Assembly: GCF_947507565.1 (NCBI RefSeq)
Contig: NC_089175.1
Coordinates: 3,213,733 to 3,277,732, forward strand
Direction of reading: 5' to 3'
From: Oscarella lobularis
Taxonomy: Eukaryota; Porifera; Homoscleromorpha; Homosclerophorida; Oscarellidae
DNA: 64,000 bases
Below the pieces are notes generated by a model, which ran no database searches, was not told the origin of the DNA, and saw only the letters and a list, made by a program, of their open reading frames with translations. The translations under genes and the position numbers were made by a program. The stretch's first letter is position 1. Every line of letters begins with the position of its first letter. Shown in pieces: positions 35,450 through 46,500 of the stretch.

Positions 35450-35940
35450 ATATGGGGCCCCAGTTTACCGTGAGTTGGCCGCTTCGCTATGTAATCGTCC
35501 CAAAATGAACGAGTTCGCGATTGGTAGACGGCGTGATCGAAAGCGATTGCGACGCAACGCCAAGCGAATCTTGCACAGCGATGCGGATCGACTTGTTTCG
35601 CCCTCTTCGTCTTCGTGAGCGTCTTCGGATACATTGAATCGTCGAGAGTGCGACGTCAAACTGAAACTGGTCAGCAACAGCACGGAATCGCACGGGCAAG
35701 GTAAGGTCGATATCGATCCGGGAAGTCCACATGAGTGCGCGAAAGGACTCGACGTGTATGTACTGTTCGAGATGGACGACGTTCATCGTACTGCGAATGC
35801 GATACAGCTACACGCGTTTGGAAGGAGCAGCCATTATTCTAGCGCCAAATCTTGCCTTGAAAAAACCACGTGCAAAATTGGCGCGAATTGCCTCGGCCCA
35901 CGAACGATTCGTTGCCCTGGTGAATCGATCACAATGAAGT
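35450..35940. repeat. Duplicated block, copy 2, no recognised gene
   Basis: Partner of 27950-28400. Contains a plus-strand frame at 35634-36059 that does not match the frame of copy 1 along its length. Confidence 0.5.
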
Positions 35941-35979
35941 CACCAGCGGATATTGCATCACGATTGCATCATGTTCGAT

Positions 35980-36655
35980 ACATAAGCGGCGGGGCCAACG
36001 CCCAATCTTCAGTCTTGCTAAAGGGTGGGGGATGCCAACGGGCTAGCCCTAGAGGTTGATCGTGAGCTGGGAAAGCTGATGGTTGGTCACCAAAGCGTCG
36101 TCGTCTTTTGTCGATCCTTACCGAAATTGTCAGGCGCAGTGAACGGGCGTCGCTTTGCGGCGCTAAGATCGGCACTGGGGGTCATATAAGGTCGTTGAAA
36201 GGCTTGGGTCGTGAAGTCAGGCGTTTCGCGTTATGCTGAGCGAGCGTCTGGCTAAGGTTTGCCACTCTACTGCCAAAGAAACGTGTGGGGGCCCAGTGTC
36301 TCGTGGTATTTCCTCACTCGGTTTAACGATCTATACCCTGAAGATGACCTGACCCCCAGGACAACGAACGCTTGACCCTCTATTGGTGGACTTGGCGATC
36401 GCTTCGTAATTCCTCTCTCATCGCGGTAGACTCGTTTCCTATCTAAGCGAAAGTCTACGGCCTCTCTGGGGCCCCGGTACGACGCGGTCGGGGGGACGGT
36501 GTGGGAGAGCCGTTCTCGATCCAGGCCGTACCGGTCGTGTTTGAGCCGTTGAAGCAAGGTCTCGCTTCCAACATTTTTGGGCTGCAACTGCGTTCGAACC
36601 TCCGCGTGGTGCAGCCTGGATCACGCTAATACGAACGCATGGCAAAAAGGTACGT
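35980..36655. other. G+C-rich stretch of unknown nature
   Basis: Distinct base composition from its flanks and no match to the families in the window. Short frames exist on both strands (for example 36267-36587, minus) but none shows a recognised motif. It could be part of an unrecognised repeat, a structural RNA or foreign DNA. Confidence 0.35.
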
Positions 36656-36754
36656 ACACGGGCAGATTGAACAGATTTTATCTTTTCTTTTTCTAGATTT
36701 TTCTCGCGCTATATACGAATTGGGAAATCGATGGCCGAAAATTCGATCGATTCC

Positions 36755-37090
36755 ATGTGCATGCAAGGCGATCGTGCTCACAGGCGAAGGAAGGAGCGAT
36801 GTAGCACGCTAGCGCATCGTTTCGACGTTTCGTGAGTTCAAAAGAGTACGAGCGGCTTGATTTGTAGCTCCCGATCGCTCTCGGCAATTCGCGCACCGTG
36901 ACGCACTCAAAATTGCAGAAACGTCGGCGAGAAAACGTCGCGAATATGTCGCGAGAGTCGATTGTGCGTTCTATTCGTCAAAGAGCATCTTCAACTTGCA
37001 TGGTAGAGTGTCAGGGTAGAGTGTAGAAACGAGAAAAGAAATACATGGAGAGCTCTTAGCGTGCGTCTACGTCGAAAGTCGTTGCTCTTG
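36755..37090. repeat. Upstream module of R10, copy 3
   Basis: Third copy of the module at 23590-23900 and 34560-34920, here 270 bp upstream of an intact gene, R10. Probable 5' regulatory flank. Confidence 0.5.
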
Positions 37091-37355
37091 AGTGATCGAA
37101 AGGTCGTTTTTCGTCGACGCCACGTTACCCGTCGTCCATCGGCCGTCGCGACGATGCGACAGTCGTTGCGAAACCTTCGCAAGGGCCTTGGACGTCTCGC
37201 AAAAGGCAAATCGTCATCGATTCGGTCGACGTCACGTTCTCCATCTGGGACGGTCTGAGAACATCCGGTGAGCTCAGCAGCACGCGCTACAGGCCCGAAA
37301 AAGAACCGACTACAGCGAAGCAACCGCCGCCGAGACCCGGATTTCTCAAAAGACA

Positions 37356-39619
37356 ATGCGTGACGCACATCTATTCAGTTCCGCGTTCGTCAGAATCGGT
37401 TTTCTCGCCATAGCGCTAGGTGCGTGCACGCCAGCAACAGTGTAGCTAAATCCCAAACACATTTTCAGGTGCGAATCGAGAGAAAACCCTTGTCAGATAC
37501 GAGGACGACTCGATGTGGGCTCTGAACGGAGATACCGTACGTCTGACGTGCAGCAATCCGTTCACAACGAGATCCGAGTGGCTCAGACAGTCGCCAGATA
37601 ACAGGGAGACTCTCCTTTCGAATACCAGCACTAATATGATTAAAACAACCGACGCTGGAAGCGTTTTGACGCTGACAATGTCTCGGTCATTGCACGAATC
37701 TTCGTACCGTTGCCGACTTTTCGATTTAAAAGCATCTTTCAGCAGTGGATGGATACAGCTTCTCCTAGGAGGTATAGATAACGTTTGAACTAAAAAAAAC
37801 ATACAGAGCTCTATTCCTCGCGCAGACGAGATCAAATTGAATTGTAGCGGCGAGATCGCTTCGTGTACGAATGCCGGAAACACGTTGAGGAAGGAATGCG
37901 TTATTAGAGGAACGCCTGAACCGAATGTGACCGTTTCGAAGACCACGTTGTCTGCGAGACGTCCTCTAGCGAATCTCTCTGGTCTGACGTTTAGAAACGT
38001 AGCGTTGACAGACAGGGGAACGTATAGATTAACAGCGAAAAATGTGTTAGAGGAGATCAGCACTGAAATCAGTGTTCAAACTGAATTGGATATCTGTTGT
38101 GAGGAATAACCTGCATACGTCATTTTTAATTGATTAATTAATTAATAATCGGACTTTTTTTCAAGTGGCGCCCGTGTTTGATCGTCTTCTCGTACCTCGT
38201 CCCATCGTTTGTCTGGATACAGTTCGCATTAATGCTACAGTCAAAGGTATACCCACTCCGAGGGTCACGTGGAATTGGGGTTCTGCGTTTTTGGTCTCGA
38301 TAATCAGTTCTTCCGTGGATTCGGACGGAATCACTTCGTTTGTGGAGTCGTCTCTCGTACTAGAAAACGTACGAAGAGCTGACGATAATATTTGCGTGAC
38401 GGCGGACAACGGCGTGTCTCCATCGCGTCAGAAATGCTTCAAACTGAACGTCACATGTAAGAAGTAGCGAGAGCATGCCGTACCGGCTCTAATACAGTAC
38501 CCCCTTGGGCTCTATTGGGAAGTGGGGCTTTATTGGTGAGTGGAGACTATTATTTCAATTAATTTCTAAAAAATCGATTTCTACAAAATGGGCCGAGATT
38601 AGACCGACCCAATTCATTTCAGTACCCCGGGGACTTTATTAGAACCTGGAGCTCCTTTTTTCTAATGGAGAGTGGGGCGCCTATTAGAGCTGGTACCGTA
38701 TAGGCCTGACGTGTCTAGCAATCGAACGATTTAGGCGACATTAATCCACCTCGCGTCGAACTCGACGATAGGACCGAATCTTCATTGTCCCTTCGAATCT
38801 CCGACTATTCCCGCTTGCCAACCACCGAGTACTTTATCACCTACTGGCCATCCAATAGCCCAGCGAAAAATCTCACAATAGAGCGAAATCCCAGTGGTCA
38901 AACGCGCGTCGATCTCATTGATCTAGATTCGAGCACGATCTATAACGTACGAGTGACGAGAAATTACACGTATTATAGTCAGCCCGTCGACGGCGTCTTT
39001 GCCACGTTGGAGGAACGCGATTGCGTGCCGACTCTTCGACGACAGGACGCCGAATCGTCGACGCTGACAATCAGCTGGTCGTACGTCTGCGAGGGAAGTC
39101 GAACGCTGAAGGAGATCGCTTCGTATTTGATCGTTTATGAGAGCTCGAATGACTATCGTCGATTCAGCGTGGATAAAAGCGTCATAGAGTACAGTTTCGA
39201 CGATTTGTTTAGCAATGTGGCGTATAATTTTTCGGTGACGGCTGTCGCTCGCGACGGGGCGGTGAGACCGTCGAATATTCTGACTGTATACGTCGAGAAA
39301 AATCGCGGGAACGAAGTGACCGGTGCTGTAGGAAGCCTAGTAGCGGTATTCGTCCTTCTTGGTTTACTTGTCGTCGCTTTGGGACTCGTTGCTCTCTACT
39401 TGCTCTGCTACATTAAAAGGTAGGCCCCTAGAAATTAAATTCTCGAATTTTTCCCTGTTTGGTTCGTGTATATATAGGCTCAAGAAGCGGAGTCGAGAGA
39501 ACGGTTCTTCGGTGGAAATGCACTCAAGTCGAATTTACGAAGAAGCGAAAAAGAACGTGTACCATCTTGGCCAAGAAGACACCAAGCGTTTGAGCGCTGA
39601 ATACGCACAGATATCATAA
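37356..39619 (+). CDS. R10, complete Ig3-FN3x2 receptor, class B, MITE in one intron
   Basis: Exons 37356-37419 (signal, FVRIGFLAIALG), 37469-37771 (Ig1), 37826-38098 (Ig2), 38166-38456 (Ig3), 38735-39419 (FN3-FN3-helix) and 39478-39619 (tail). The 1758 nt give 585 residues. The Ig3-FN3 intron is 278 bp instead of about 50 because it holds a ~220-bp inverted-repeat element. The helix contains VAVFVLLGLLVVALGLVAL and is followed by YIKR. The tail has SSRIYEEAKKNV and AEYAQIS. The exons are more G+C-rich than R2/R6. No CTHRC1-like partner lies nearby. Confidence 0.87.
38480..38696. mobile_element. MITE-like element in R10 intron
   Basis: Ends gtaccggctctaata (38480-38494) and tattagagctggtac (38682-38696) are inverted repeats with one mismatch over 15 bp. 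The interior has no frame. A left-truncated second copy is at 53166-53272. Confidence 0.65.
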
Positions 39620-39754
39620 CGTTGAACGATTCTCTTTGCCGCGGCTTGTAGATTAGATTCGTTGTCATTTTTCTTTCTCTTTCTTATAAAGTCCTATAGC
39701 TCGTTCAAACACGTGACGAACGTTCCAGCTAGTTTTCTCTTTCACAAATCGCAA

Positions 39755-40605
39755 CAGTAAGGATGCGACGCTGCGGACTCTCCAAGGAAACAACGTTCTG
39801 CTCAACTGCTATCGCTCATATTATAACCGAAACCAAAGACCGTTCTGGCAAGAAACAGACAGACAACAACCCTTTATGCAAGCACTCAACGAGCCCTTGT
39901 TGGCTCTTTTTTCTGGCAGAATCACGCTAGAATTGAAAAACGTTTCCAAAGCCTTAAATGGATCCTCGTATCGATTCCTAACCGTCCTTATTTTTATAGT
40001 GGCTGGCTAACGATTCTCGTCGGGGGTGCGTGCTTTCACTTCGAGATGAAACTAGCATCACCAACATATTTTTCGTTTTGATACATAAGCTCAGCTTCAC
40101 TTGCGAGAATAAGAGTGCTGCTGCTTGCAGGAAAATTGGTCAAACGTTGGAAAAACCGCGCGAATTTCGTAGTGGCTTTCCTCTGCCCAACGTAACCGTG
40201 GAAAAACTCGGCGTCTAGTCAGCGGCGAGACTTCCGCTCGTAGATTTAGACAAATTGACGTTCAACGCCGTGAGGTTAGAAGATAGAGGCGTCTGTAGCC
40301 CTAATGTTGATGATATGACGAGAATTATTTTTGCGTTTGTGACGTACGTTGGGTGCTGTTGGCTGCAACGTGGTTGCTATTCTAAAAAGGCCTGGTCTTT
40401 ATGAACAAGCCGGAAGTGGTCGGGATGACTTGGGACATTTTTCTAGGTTAGTGAAGGACGCATTGTGGAACGGAAGTCTTTGAGTCATTATAATTCTGGA
40501 AATCCCGAATTGAAGCTCAATCGTCTCTACGAAGCGAGGGGAGAGTCTGGAGGAGGGCGAAAAGACGGAATTTCTCGAGTCCGAGTACATTCAAGTCGCC
40601 TGATA
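39755..40605 (+). pseudogene. Relic class C receptor (Ig1, Ig2, tail)
   Basis: Ig1 (39760-40025), Ig2 (about 40085-40300) and tail (40446-40603) match R13 but are broken by stops and deletions. Ig3, FN3 and helix are missing, with the Ig2 remnant joined directly to helix-flank sequence. Nearly the same relic is at 54329-55300, as part of a segmental duplication. Confidence 0.75.
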
Positions 40606-40614
40606 GAGAATCTT

Positions 40615-40990
40615 TTGCTTCAATTTGAATGCATCGTGGGTTATAGTGGGGCAGAAGAAAAGGGTTTTTGTAGGGTAGAAGGATCGTTATGGAAGCATGG
40701 AGCGCACCTGAGTGAATGATAACGTAGGGAAAATGACTTTGGAACTCTACCTTACAACTCTTGGTCTTGGAGATCTTCGGCGTTTTCTCCAGAGTGATCG
40801 ACGGTCTCGATCTCCTGAAGGCGTTGTGGGTTAGGAGACAGCGAAGAAATGACAAATAGACATCAGCGCACCTGAATCGCTAGTGGACGAACGGCCAAAG
40901 CGATCCGCGTTCTCCGCAGACATCGACAAATCGCCAACCTCTTCTGACGACATACGGGGTTTGTTCTAATTTATTGTACCTTCGACGCTT
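40615..40990. repeat. Dispersed repeat RPT-A, copy 2
   Basis: Directly follows a class C tail relic. Same landmarks as copy 1. Confidence 0.6.
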
Positions 40991-41133
40991 AAAAAAAGAA
41001 GAGCTAGTCGAGAATGATAAAAGCGTGCATACTGACAAATAATCAACAATCAATAGCTAAACAGAAATTGATACACAACGACAATTTCCTGCTACCGAAA
41101 AGAGACAGAGAAAACGAAATTGAATTAAAGCGT

Positions 41134-42159
41134 TTATTTGTTCGAATACACAGCCAGCTCGAACAGATTAAATCGATACGCTTCGTTTGAAAAGTATCTG
41201 CACACTTTGAAGTGAAGACCTTGACTCGGATTCAATTTTTTTTGGTACAGTTCATGTGTTAATGAATTTGTGCTAACATACATAATTTCTGACGTATAAT
41301 TTGGATGAATTTCAAGGCGAACGTTCCAGGTAGTTGTAGATGATTGTGGTGCATCGATAGCGTTACTATAGGTGTCGCTACATGTGCTAACTGCATCAAT
41401 GCCGAAGGAAGCATAAATAGAGTTTGGAGTCTCTTGCCAGACACCCAAGCAGTAATTGCCGTCGCAGATATGAAGAATCGGAGCACTGTAGCTGCCCGGA
41501 TGCGCAAAGAAAAAGCCAATCTGAATGGAGTAAGCTTGATCGTCATTTAGAACTCCAGCTTCAAACAATTTGACCTTTGACACAGTGTAGTATCAAAATG
41601 CCAGTCTATATACTGTATATCGCATGTGTAAATTAGCTACTTACTTTAAACAATACACTGTAGGTTGCTGCAGAACCAGTAGAGAATTCGATATTTTGTG
41701 CGGACACCGAAGATGGCGTCTCCATAAAAGTCGCGTGAGTTTGTAGCCAAAGAGGAGACATGTAGCGATAGAGTAATAGCGCCGAACTCGAAACGCTCTG
41801 TCATGTGTCAATCATAGGAAAACAAACTAAGAGTGAATCTTATATGAATATGTTTACCTGGCTCGGAGTTGATGCGGACACGGCGGATGCTGGAGGAGGA
41901 GGGTCCGTCTGAACGTGCGTGGACCTTCATTTAGTCGTATAAAACAACGGTAATAACTTACCGATTCTCCGTCGCTAGATGCGTTATTTTGAAGTTGAAT
42001 GTAGTCGTCAATTGAAAGACATACAGTGGGCTCCGATGACCGAACAGCGGAATTGCCTCCTGTACACTCAGCTGACGCAGATTCAAGCCAGGAACTTAAA
42101 ACAATGACCACTAGCAAAAAGGACGACGTCATTTTCTGAGTACTGTCCGTAGAAGCCAC
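41134..42159 (-). CDS. L4, secreted protein of unrecognised family
   Basis: Phase 0 exons 42159-41962, 41908-41858, 41797-41645 and 41574-41134, giving 280 residues. Signal peptide core SFLLVVIVLSSWLESASA, then AECTGG and TVCLSIDDYIQLQ. It lacks the SCSG cysteine of L1/L2. The longer hinge exon is TDPPPPASAVSASTPSQ. The C-terminal domain has SALLLYRYMSPLWLQTHA, AGVLNDDQAYSIQIGFFF, ICDGNYC, STCSD and GLHFKVCRY. The stop overlaps AATAAA. Duplicated as L5. Intact. Confidence 0.82.
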
Positions 42160-42197
42160 TGCAGGACCAGGATGTTACAAAAGAGGCAAAGTCGGAC

Positions 42198-42206
42198 ATT
42201 TATATA
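42198..42206 (-). promoter_or_regulatory. TATA box of L4
   Basis: TATATAAAT on the minus strand, 39 bp before the L4 start codon. Confidence 0.6.
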
Positions 42207-42609
42207 GGGCTCGTGGTTGCTACGATCACCTCCCGAATGTCCCTTGCACCTGTCAGTTACATTATGAAGGGCGCGTTTGTTTTACGTCTTCATCTCCTCC
42301 TATCTACGAAATTATTTATCTCACTTTTGACCTAAAGAAGGCGGCAAAGCCCCAGCGAGTATTAAAAACATGCATACGCATGAAAATCGTGGTCTCCTGT
42401 ACCGTTCTCCGAAATTACTTCCACGCCCAGTAATGAAAAAGGTAAACGACTCCGCACACCTCAATCGCCTTTTCTCAAGACTTGATTCGATTAGTTCGTT
42501 AGGTACATAAGAGTCACTATGACTATGCATGGCTTTGGAGACATACCATAATTAAGTGAAGAGGCAGCGATGCACTTGTATGGCGACTGGCGCTCAAAAA
42601 TAGAAAACA

Positions 42610-42648
42610 AATGAATGAATGAATGAATGAATGAATGAATGAATGAAT
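42610..42648. repeat. (GAAT)n microsatellite
   Basis: About ten tandem gaat units. The duplicated position near 57040 has only scattered units, so the run expanded or shrank after duplication. Confidence 0.85.
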
Positions 42649-42799
42649 CACTGAATGAATAAATGCCGTTGTGTCTGCCAATAATGCTTTATACATGCAC
42701 AGAATGAGCCTGGTGCATGTGTCTAATAAGATCCGCCGTGCTCTACAACCAATAGGAGCCTCCCTTGGTTGCACAGTACCTTCCACGCTTCGTTCGTCA

Positions 42800-43240
42800 A
42801 TCTCTCTTTACATTCGTTCATTCTGATCGATGACGTGTTTGGATTTGTGACGCTTCGTGTGCTCCTAGGGGAAAAAGGTTTACTATACAAGAAGGAAGTG
42901 GGCGGAATTTCTTTTCTCGTTTGGATGAGACGATCCTGTCAAGCCGGAATTGAAGCGAAACCGCCTCTAAGAAGCGAGAGGAAGTCTGCTAGAGAGTCCA
43001 GAGAGCGAGATAATTTAATTTCTTGAGTCTGAGTTGGTCCGAATCTTGTCATAATCAGGACGGGATTTTCGCCGAGACTCCTACTCAATTTCTGTACGAA
43101 TTTTTGGCACCCAGATGTCCCTTACAGAAAAATAAGGACGGAACTTCTTCTAGGTTAGCAAAAAAGCACTTTGGGCCGAAGCCTTTGGGACGAGTCCTCC
43201 TGGAAGTCCTGAATCGGCTCTACGGGTCTTCTGCCAGCTG
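42800..43240 (+). pseudogene. Relic class C helix and tail exons
   Basis: 42825-42880 resembles the R13 helix exon (gtgacgcttcgtgtgctcct) and 42940-43045 the tail, with PELK, NRL, EARG, SLLES and LESE pieces separated by stops. A second tail remnant at 43160-43235 is fused to class B FN3 sequence. Similar relics lie at 57190-57765. Confidence 0.6.
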
Positions 43241-43560
43241 GTCGTACGTCTGCGAGGGAAGCCGAACGTTCAAAGAGATCGCTTCGTTTATGAGAGCTGG
43301 AATGACTATCGTCGATTCAGCGTGGATAGAAGCGTTTCGACGTTTTGTTTAGCAATGTGGCGTATATTTTTTCGGTGACGGCTGTCACTCGCAATGTGGC
43401 GGGGAGAACGTCGAAAATTCTGACTGTATCCGTTAAGAAAAACGGCGCGGAAGAAATGACTGGTGTCACAGTAGGCCGGCCCATTAAAGGCATTCGTCCT
43501 TCTTGGTTTTGGGACTCGTTGCTCTCCATATACTTGCTCTGCTATATTAGAAGGTAGGTC
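43236..43560 (+). pseudogene. Relic class B second FN3 and helix
   Basis: Matches R10 from SWSYVCEGSRT to the YIRR after the helix, with frameshifts. Its tail exon is 4.2 kb away at 47815 because an element entered the intron. Confidence 0.75.
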
Positions 43561-43585
43561 CTAGAAGTTAAATTCTCGAGCTTTT

Positions 43586-46500
43586 TGTCTCGGTACCTGA
43601 GTACCGAGACATAGTTTTTGGGTATGAAAAGTTTTACTAATCGGTCTGCCGGAAAAGTGGTCGGTGGTACGCTGTCGTGACCGCGTCCGTCAGGTGTCCG
43701 ATGGATTGTAGTTGTGCACCTGGGTATTTGTTAGGGTCCTTGTCTTTTAGTTTCGGAGAAATTTGGGTCCTTTCGTGAAACAGGATGTGACGTCACAGAG
43801 TTTGGAATGCTCGTTTGCATCTAATTACCAGGCTTCTTGATGTGGAGGGTGGATACGTTTCCGCCTTCCCAGAGAAGTTTGGAATGCTCGTTTGCATCTA
43901 ATTACCGGGCTCCTGGTCATGTTTTCGGTACACCCGTTGTAACAATGCGCTTACCTTTCGGTTTTTTCAAGGACGTGCCGATGTGCGTTTGCGGCGTTCG
44001 GTTTGTTGTTCCGGAGCTTGGGCAAAGTGATGAAAACTGACATAAGAAATATGTAAGGGATATGTGCCCGTGTCTGTGGGGCTTGCTTAGGTACTGATCG
44101 CCCTTCATTATTTAATTCTATGCGCGAGGGGCCTGGGAGATGGCGTTGTGTCCGTCGCTGCAGCAGTTGAAGCCACGCTAAGGAGCTCAGCATTGTGACT
44201 CGCTGAAATGAGCGATGTGAATGCGGTGTTTTGTCTAGACGTGGTAGGGAGGCGTGAAGGTATCAATTTTCCATTTCTTGTGGGAGCGGGGTAAGTCGCC
44301 TAAATGCTCACCATGGTAACAGTCAAAATAAGCGAAACGCCTCTCTACCGTAGTCAAAATACCACGCGCCTCATTTGCCGCTCATTCAGAGTCAGCTAGT
44401 CACGCTTGCTGTACTGCTCATCATAGCCTCTGCTGCTGCAGAAATGAACGCTCCGACATCGCCGCCCATGATAGAATTTTTGAGCAACCTGAAGTACCTA
44501 ACCAAGCCTTCGACAGACAAAAATATCTCTGCCATATTCATTCTTTCAGTTCCAACCACTTCCCCCATGCCCAAGGAAGAACCAAATGCCGCAAACGATA
44601 AGGGCATAGATCGGCACAGAAAAGAACTGAAAGGTATACTTCCAAATTTCTGTGACATTCAGTAGGCAGTAAATTTACTGGGCAGTAATTCACTGGGCTG
44701 TAATTTACTGGGCAGTAAATTTACTAGGCAGCAATTTACTAAGCAGTAAATTTACTGGGCAGTAATTTACTAGGCAGTAAATTTATTGGGCAGTAATTTA
44801 TTAGGCAGTAAATTTACTGAGCAGAAATTTACTAGACAGTAAATTTACTGAGCAGTAATTTACTAGGCAGTAAATTTACTGCGCAGTAATTTACTAGGCA
44901 GTAAATTTACTCTGCAGTAATTTACTAGGCACTAAATTTACTGGGCAGTAATTTACTAGGCAGTAAATTTACTGGGCAGTAATTCACTGGGCTGTAATTT
45001 ACTGGGCAGTAAATTTACTAGGCAGCAATTTACTAAGCAGTAAATTTACTTGGCAGTAATTTACTAGACAGTAAATTTACTGAGCAGTAATTTACTAGGC
45101 AGTAAATTTACTGCGCAGTAATTTACTAGGCAGTAAATTTACTCTGCAGTAATTTACTAGGCACTAAATTTACTGGGCAGTAATTTACTAGGCAGTAAAT
45201 TTACTGGGCAGTAACTTACTAGGCAGTAAATTTACTGGGCAGTAATTTACTAGGCACTAAATTTACTGGGCAGTAACTTACTAGGCAGTAAATTTACTGG
45301 GCAGTAATTTACTGGGTAATAAATTTACTCAGCAGTAAATTTACTAGGCAGTCATTTACTAGGCAGTAAATTTACTGGGCAGTAATTTACTAGGCAGTAA
45401 ATTTACTGAGCAGTAATTTACTAGGCAGTAAATTTACTGGGCAGTAAATTACTAGGCAGTAAATTTACTGGGCAGTAATTTACTAAGCAGTAAATTTACT
45501 GAGCAGAAATTTACTCGTCAGTAATTTACTGGACAGTAAATTTACTCAGCAGTACATTTACTAAGCAGTAAATTTACTGGGCAGTAATTTACTAGGCAGT
45601 AAATTTACTGAGCAGTAATTTACTAGGCACTAAATTTACTGGACAGTAATTTACTAGTCAGTAAATTTACTGGGCAGTAATTTACTAGGCAGTAAATTTA
45701 CTGAACAGAAATTTACTAGGCAGTAAATTTACTGGGCAGTAATTTACTAGGCAGTAAATTTACTGAGCAGAAATTTACTAGGCAGTAAATTTACTGGGCA
45801 GTATTTTACTAGGCAGTAAATTTACTCAGCAGTAAATTTACTAGGCAGTAATTTACTAGGCAGTAAATTTACTGGAAAGTAAATTTACTCTGCAGTAATT
45901 TACTAGGCACTAAATTTACTAGGCAGTAAATTTACTAGGCAGTAATTTACTAGGCAGTAAATTTACTGGGCAGTAATTTACTGGGCAGTAAATTTACTCA
46001 GCAGTAAATTTACTAGGCAGTAATTTACTAGGCAGTAAATTTACTAGGAAGTAAATTTACTCTGCAGTAATTTACTAGGCACTAAATTTACTAGGCAGTA
46101 AATTTACTAGGCAGTAATTTACTAGGCAGTAAATTTACTGGGCAGTAATTTACTAGGCAGTAAATTTACTGGGCAGTAATTTACTGGGCAGTAAATTTAC
46201 TCAGCAGTAAATTTACTAGGCAGTAATTTACTAGGCAGTAAATTTACTGGGCAGTAAATTACTAGGCAGTAAATTTACTGAGCAGAAATTTACTAGGCAG
46301 TAAATTTACTGGGCAGTAATTTATTGGGCAGTTAATTTACTCAGCAGTAAATTTACTAGGCAGTAATTTACTAGGCAGTAAAATTACTGGGCAGTAAATT
46401 ACTAGGCAGTAAATTTACTAAGCAGAAATTTACTAAGCAGTAAATTTACTGGGCAGTAATTTACTAGGCAGTAAATTTACTCTGCAGAAATTTACTGGTC

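Noticed and set aside
36267-36587. 106-codon minus-strand frame in the G+C-rich stretch
   Set aside because: Arg-rich composition typical of chance frames in G+C-rich DNA; no domain, splice context or second copy.
36570-36625. Possible tRNA T-arm (ttcgaac) in the G+C-rich stretch
   Set aside because: The arm does not close on either strand, and no acceptor, D or anticodon stems could be placed. I see no tRNA in the window.
44375-44665. 96-codon frame in the 4.2-kb element as a transposase
   Set aside because: Too short, overlapped by an equally long minus-strand frame, and no catalytic motif recognised.
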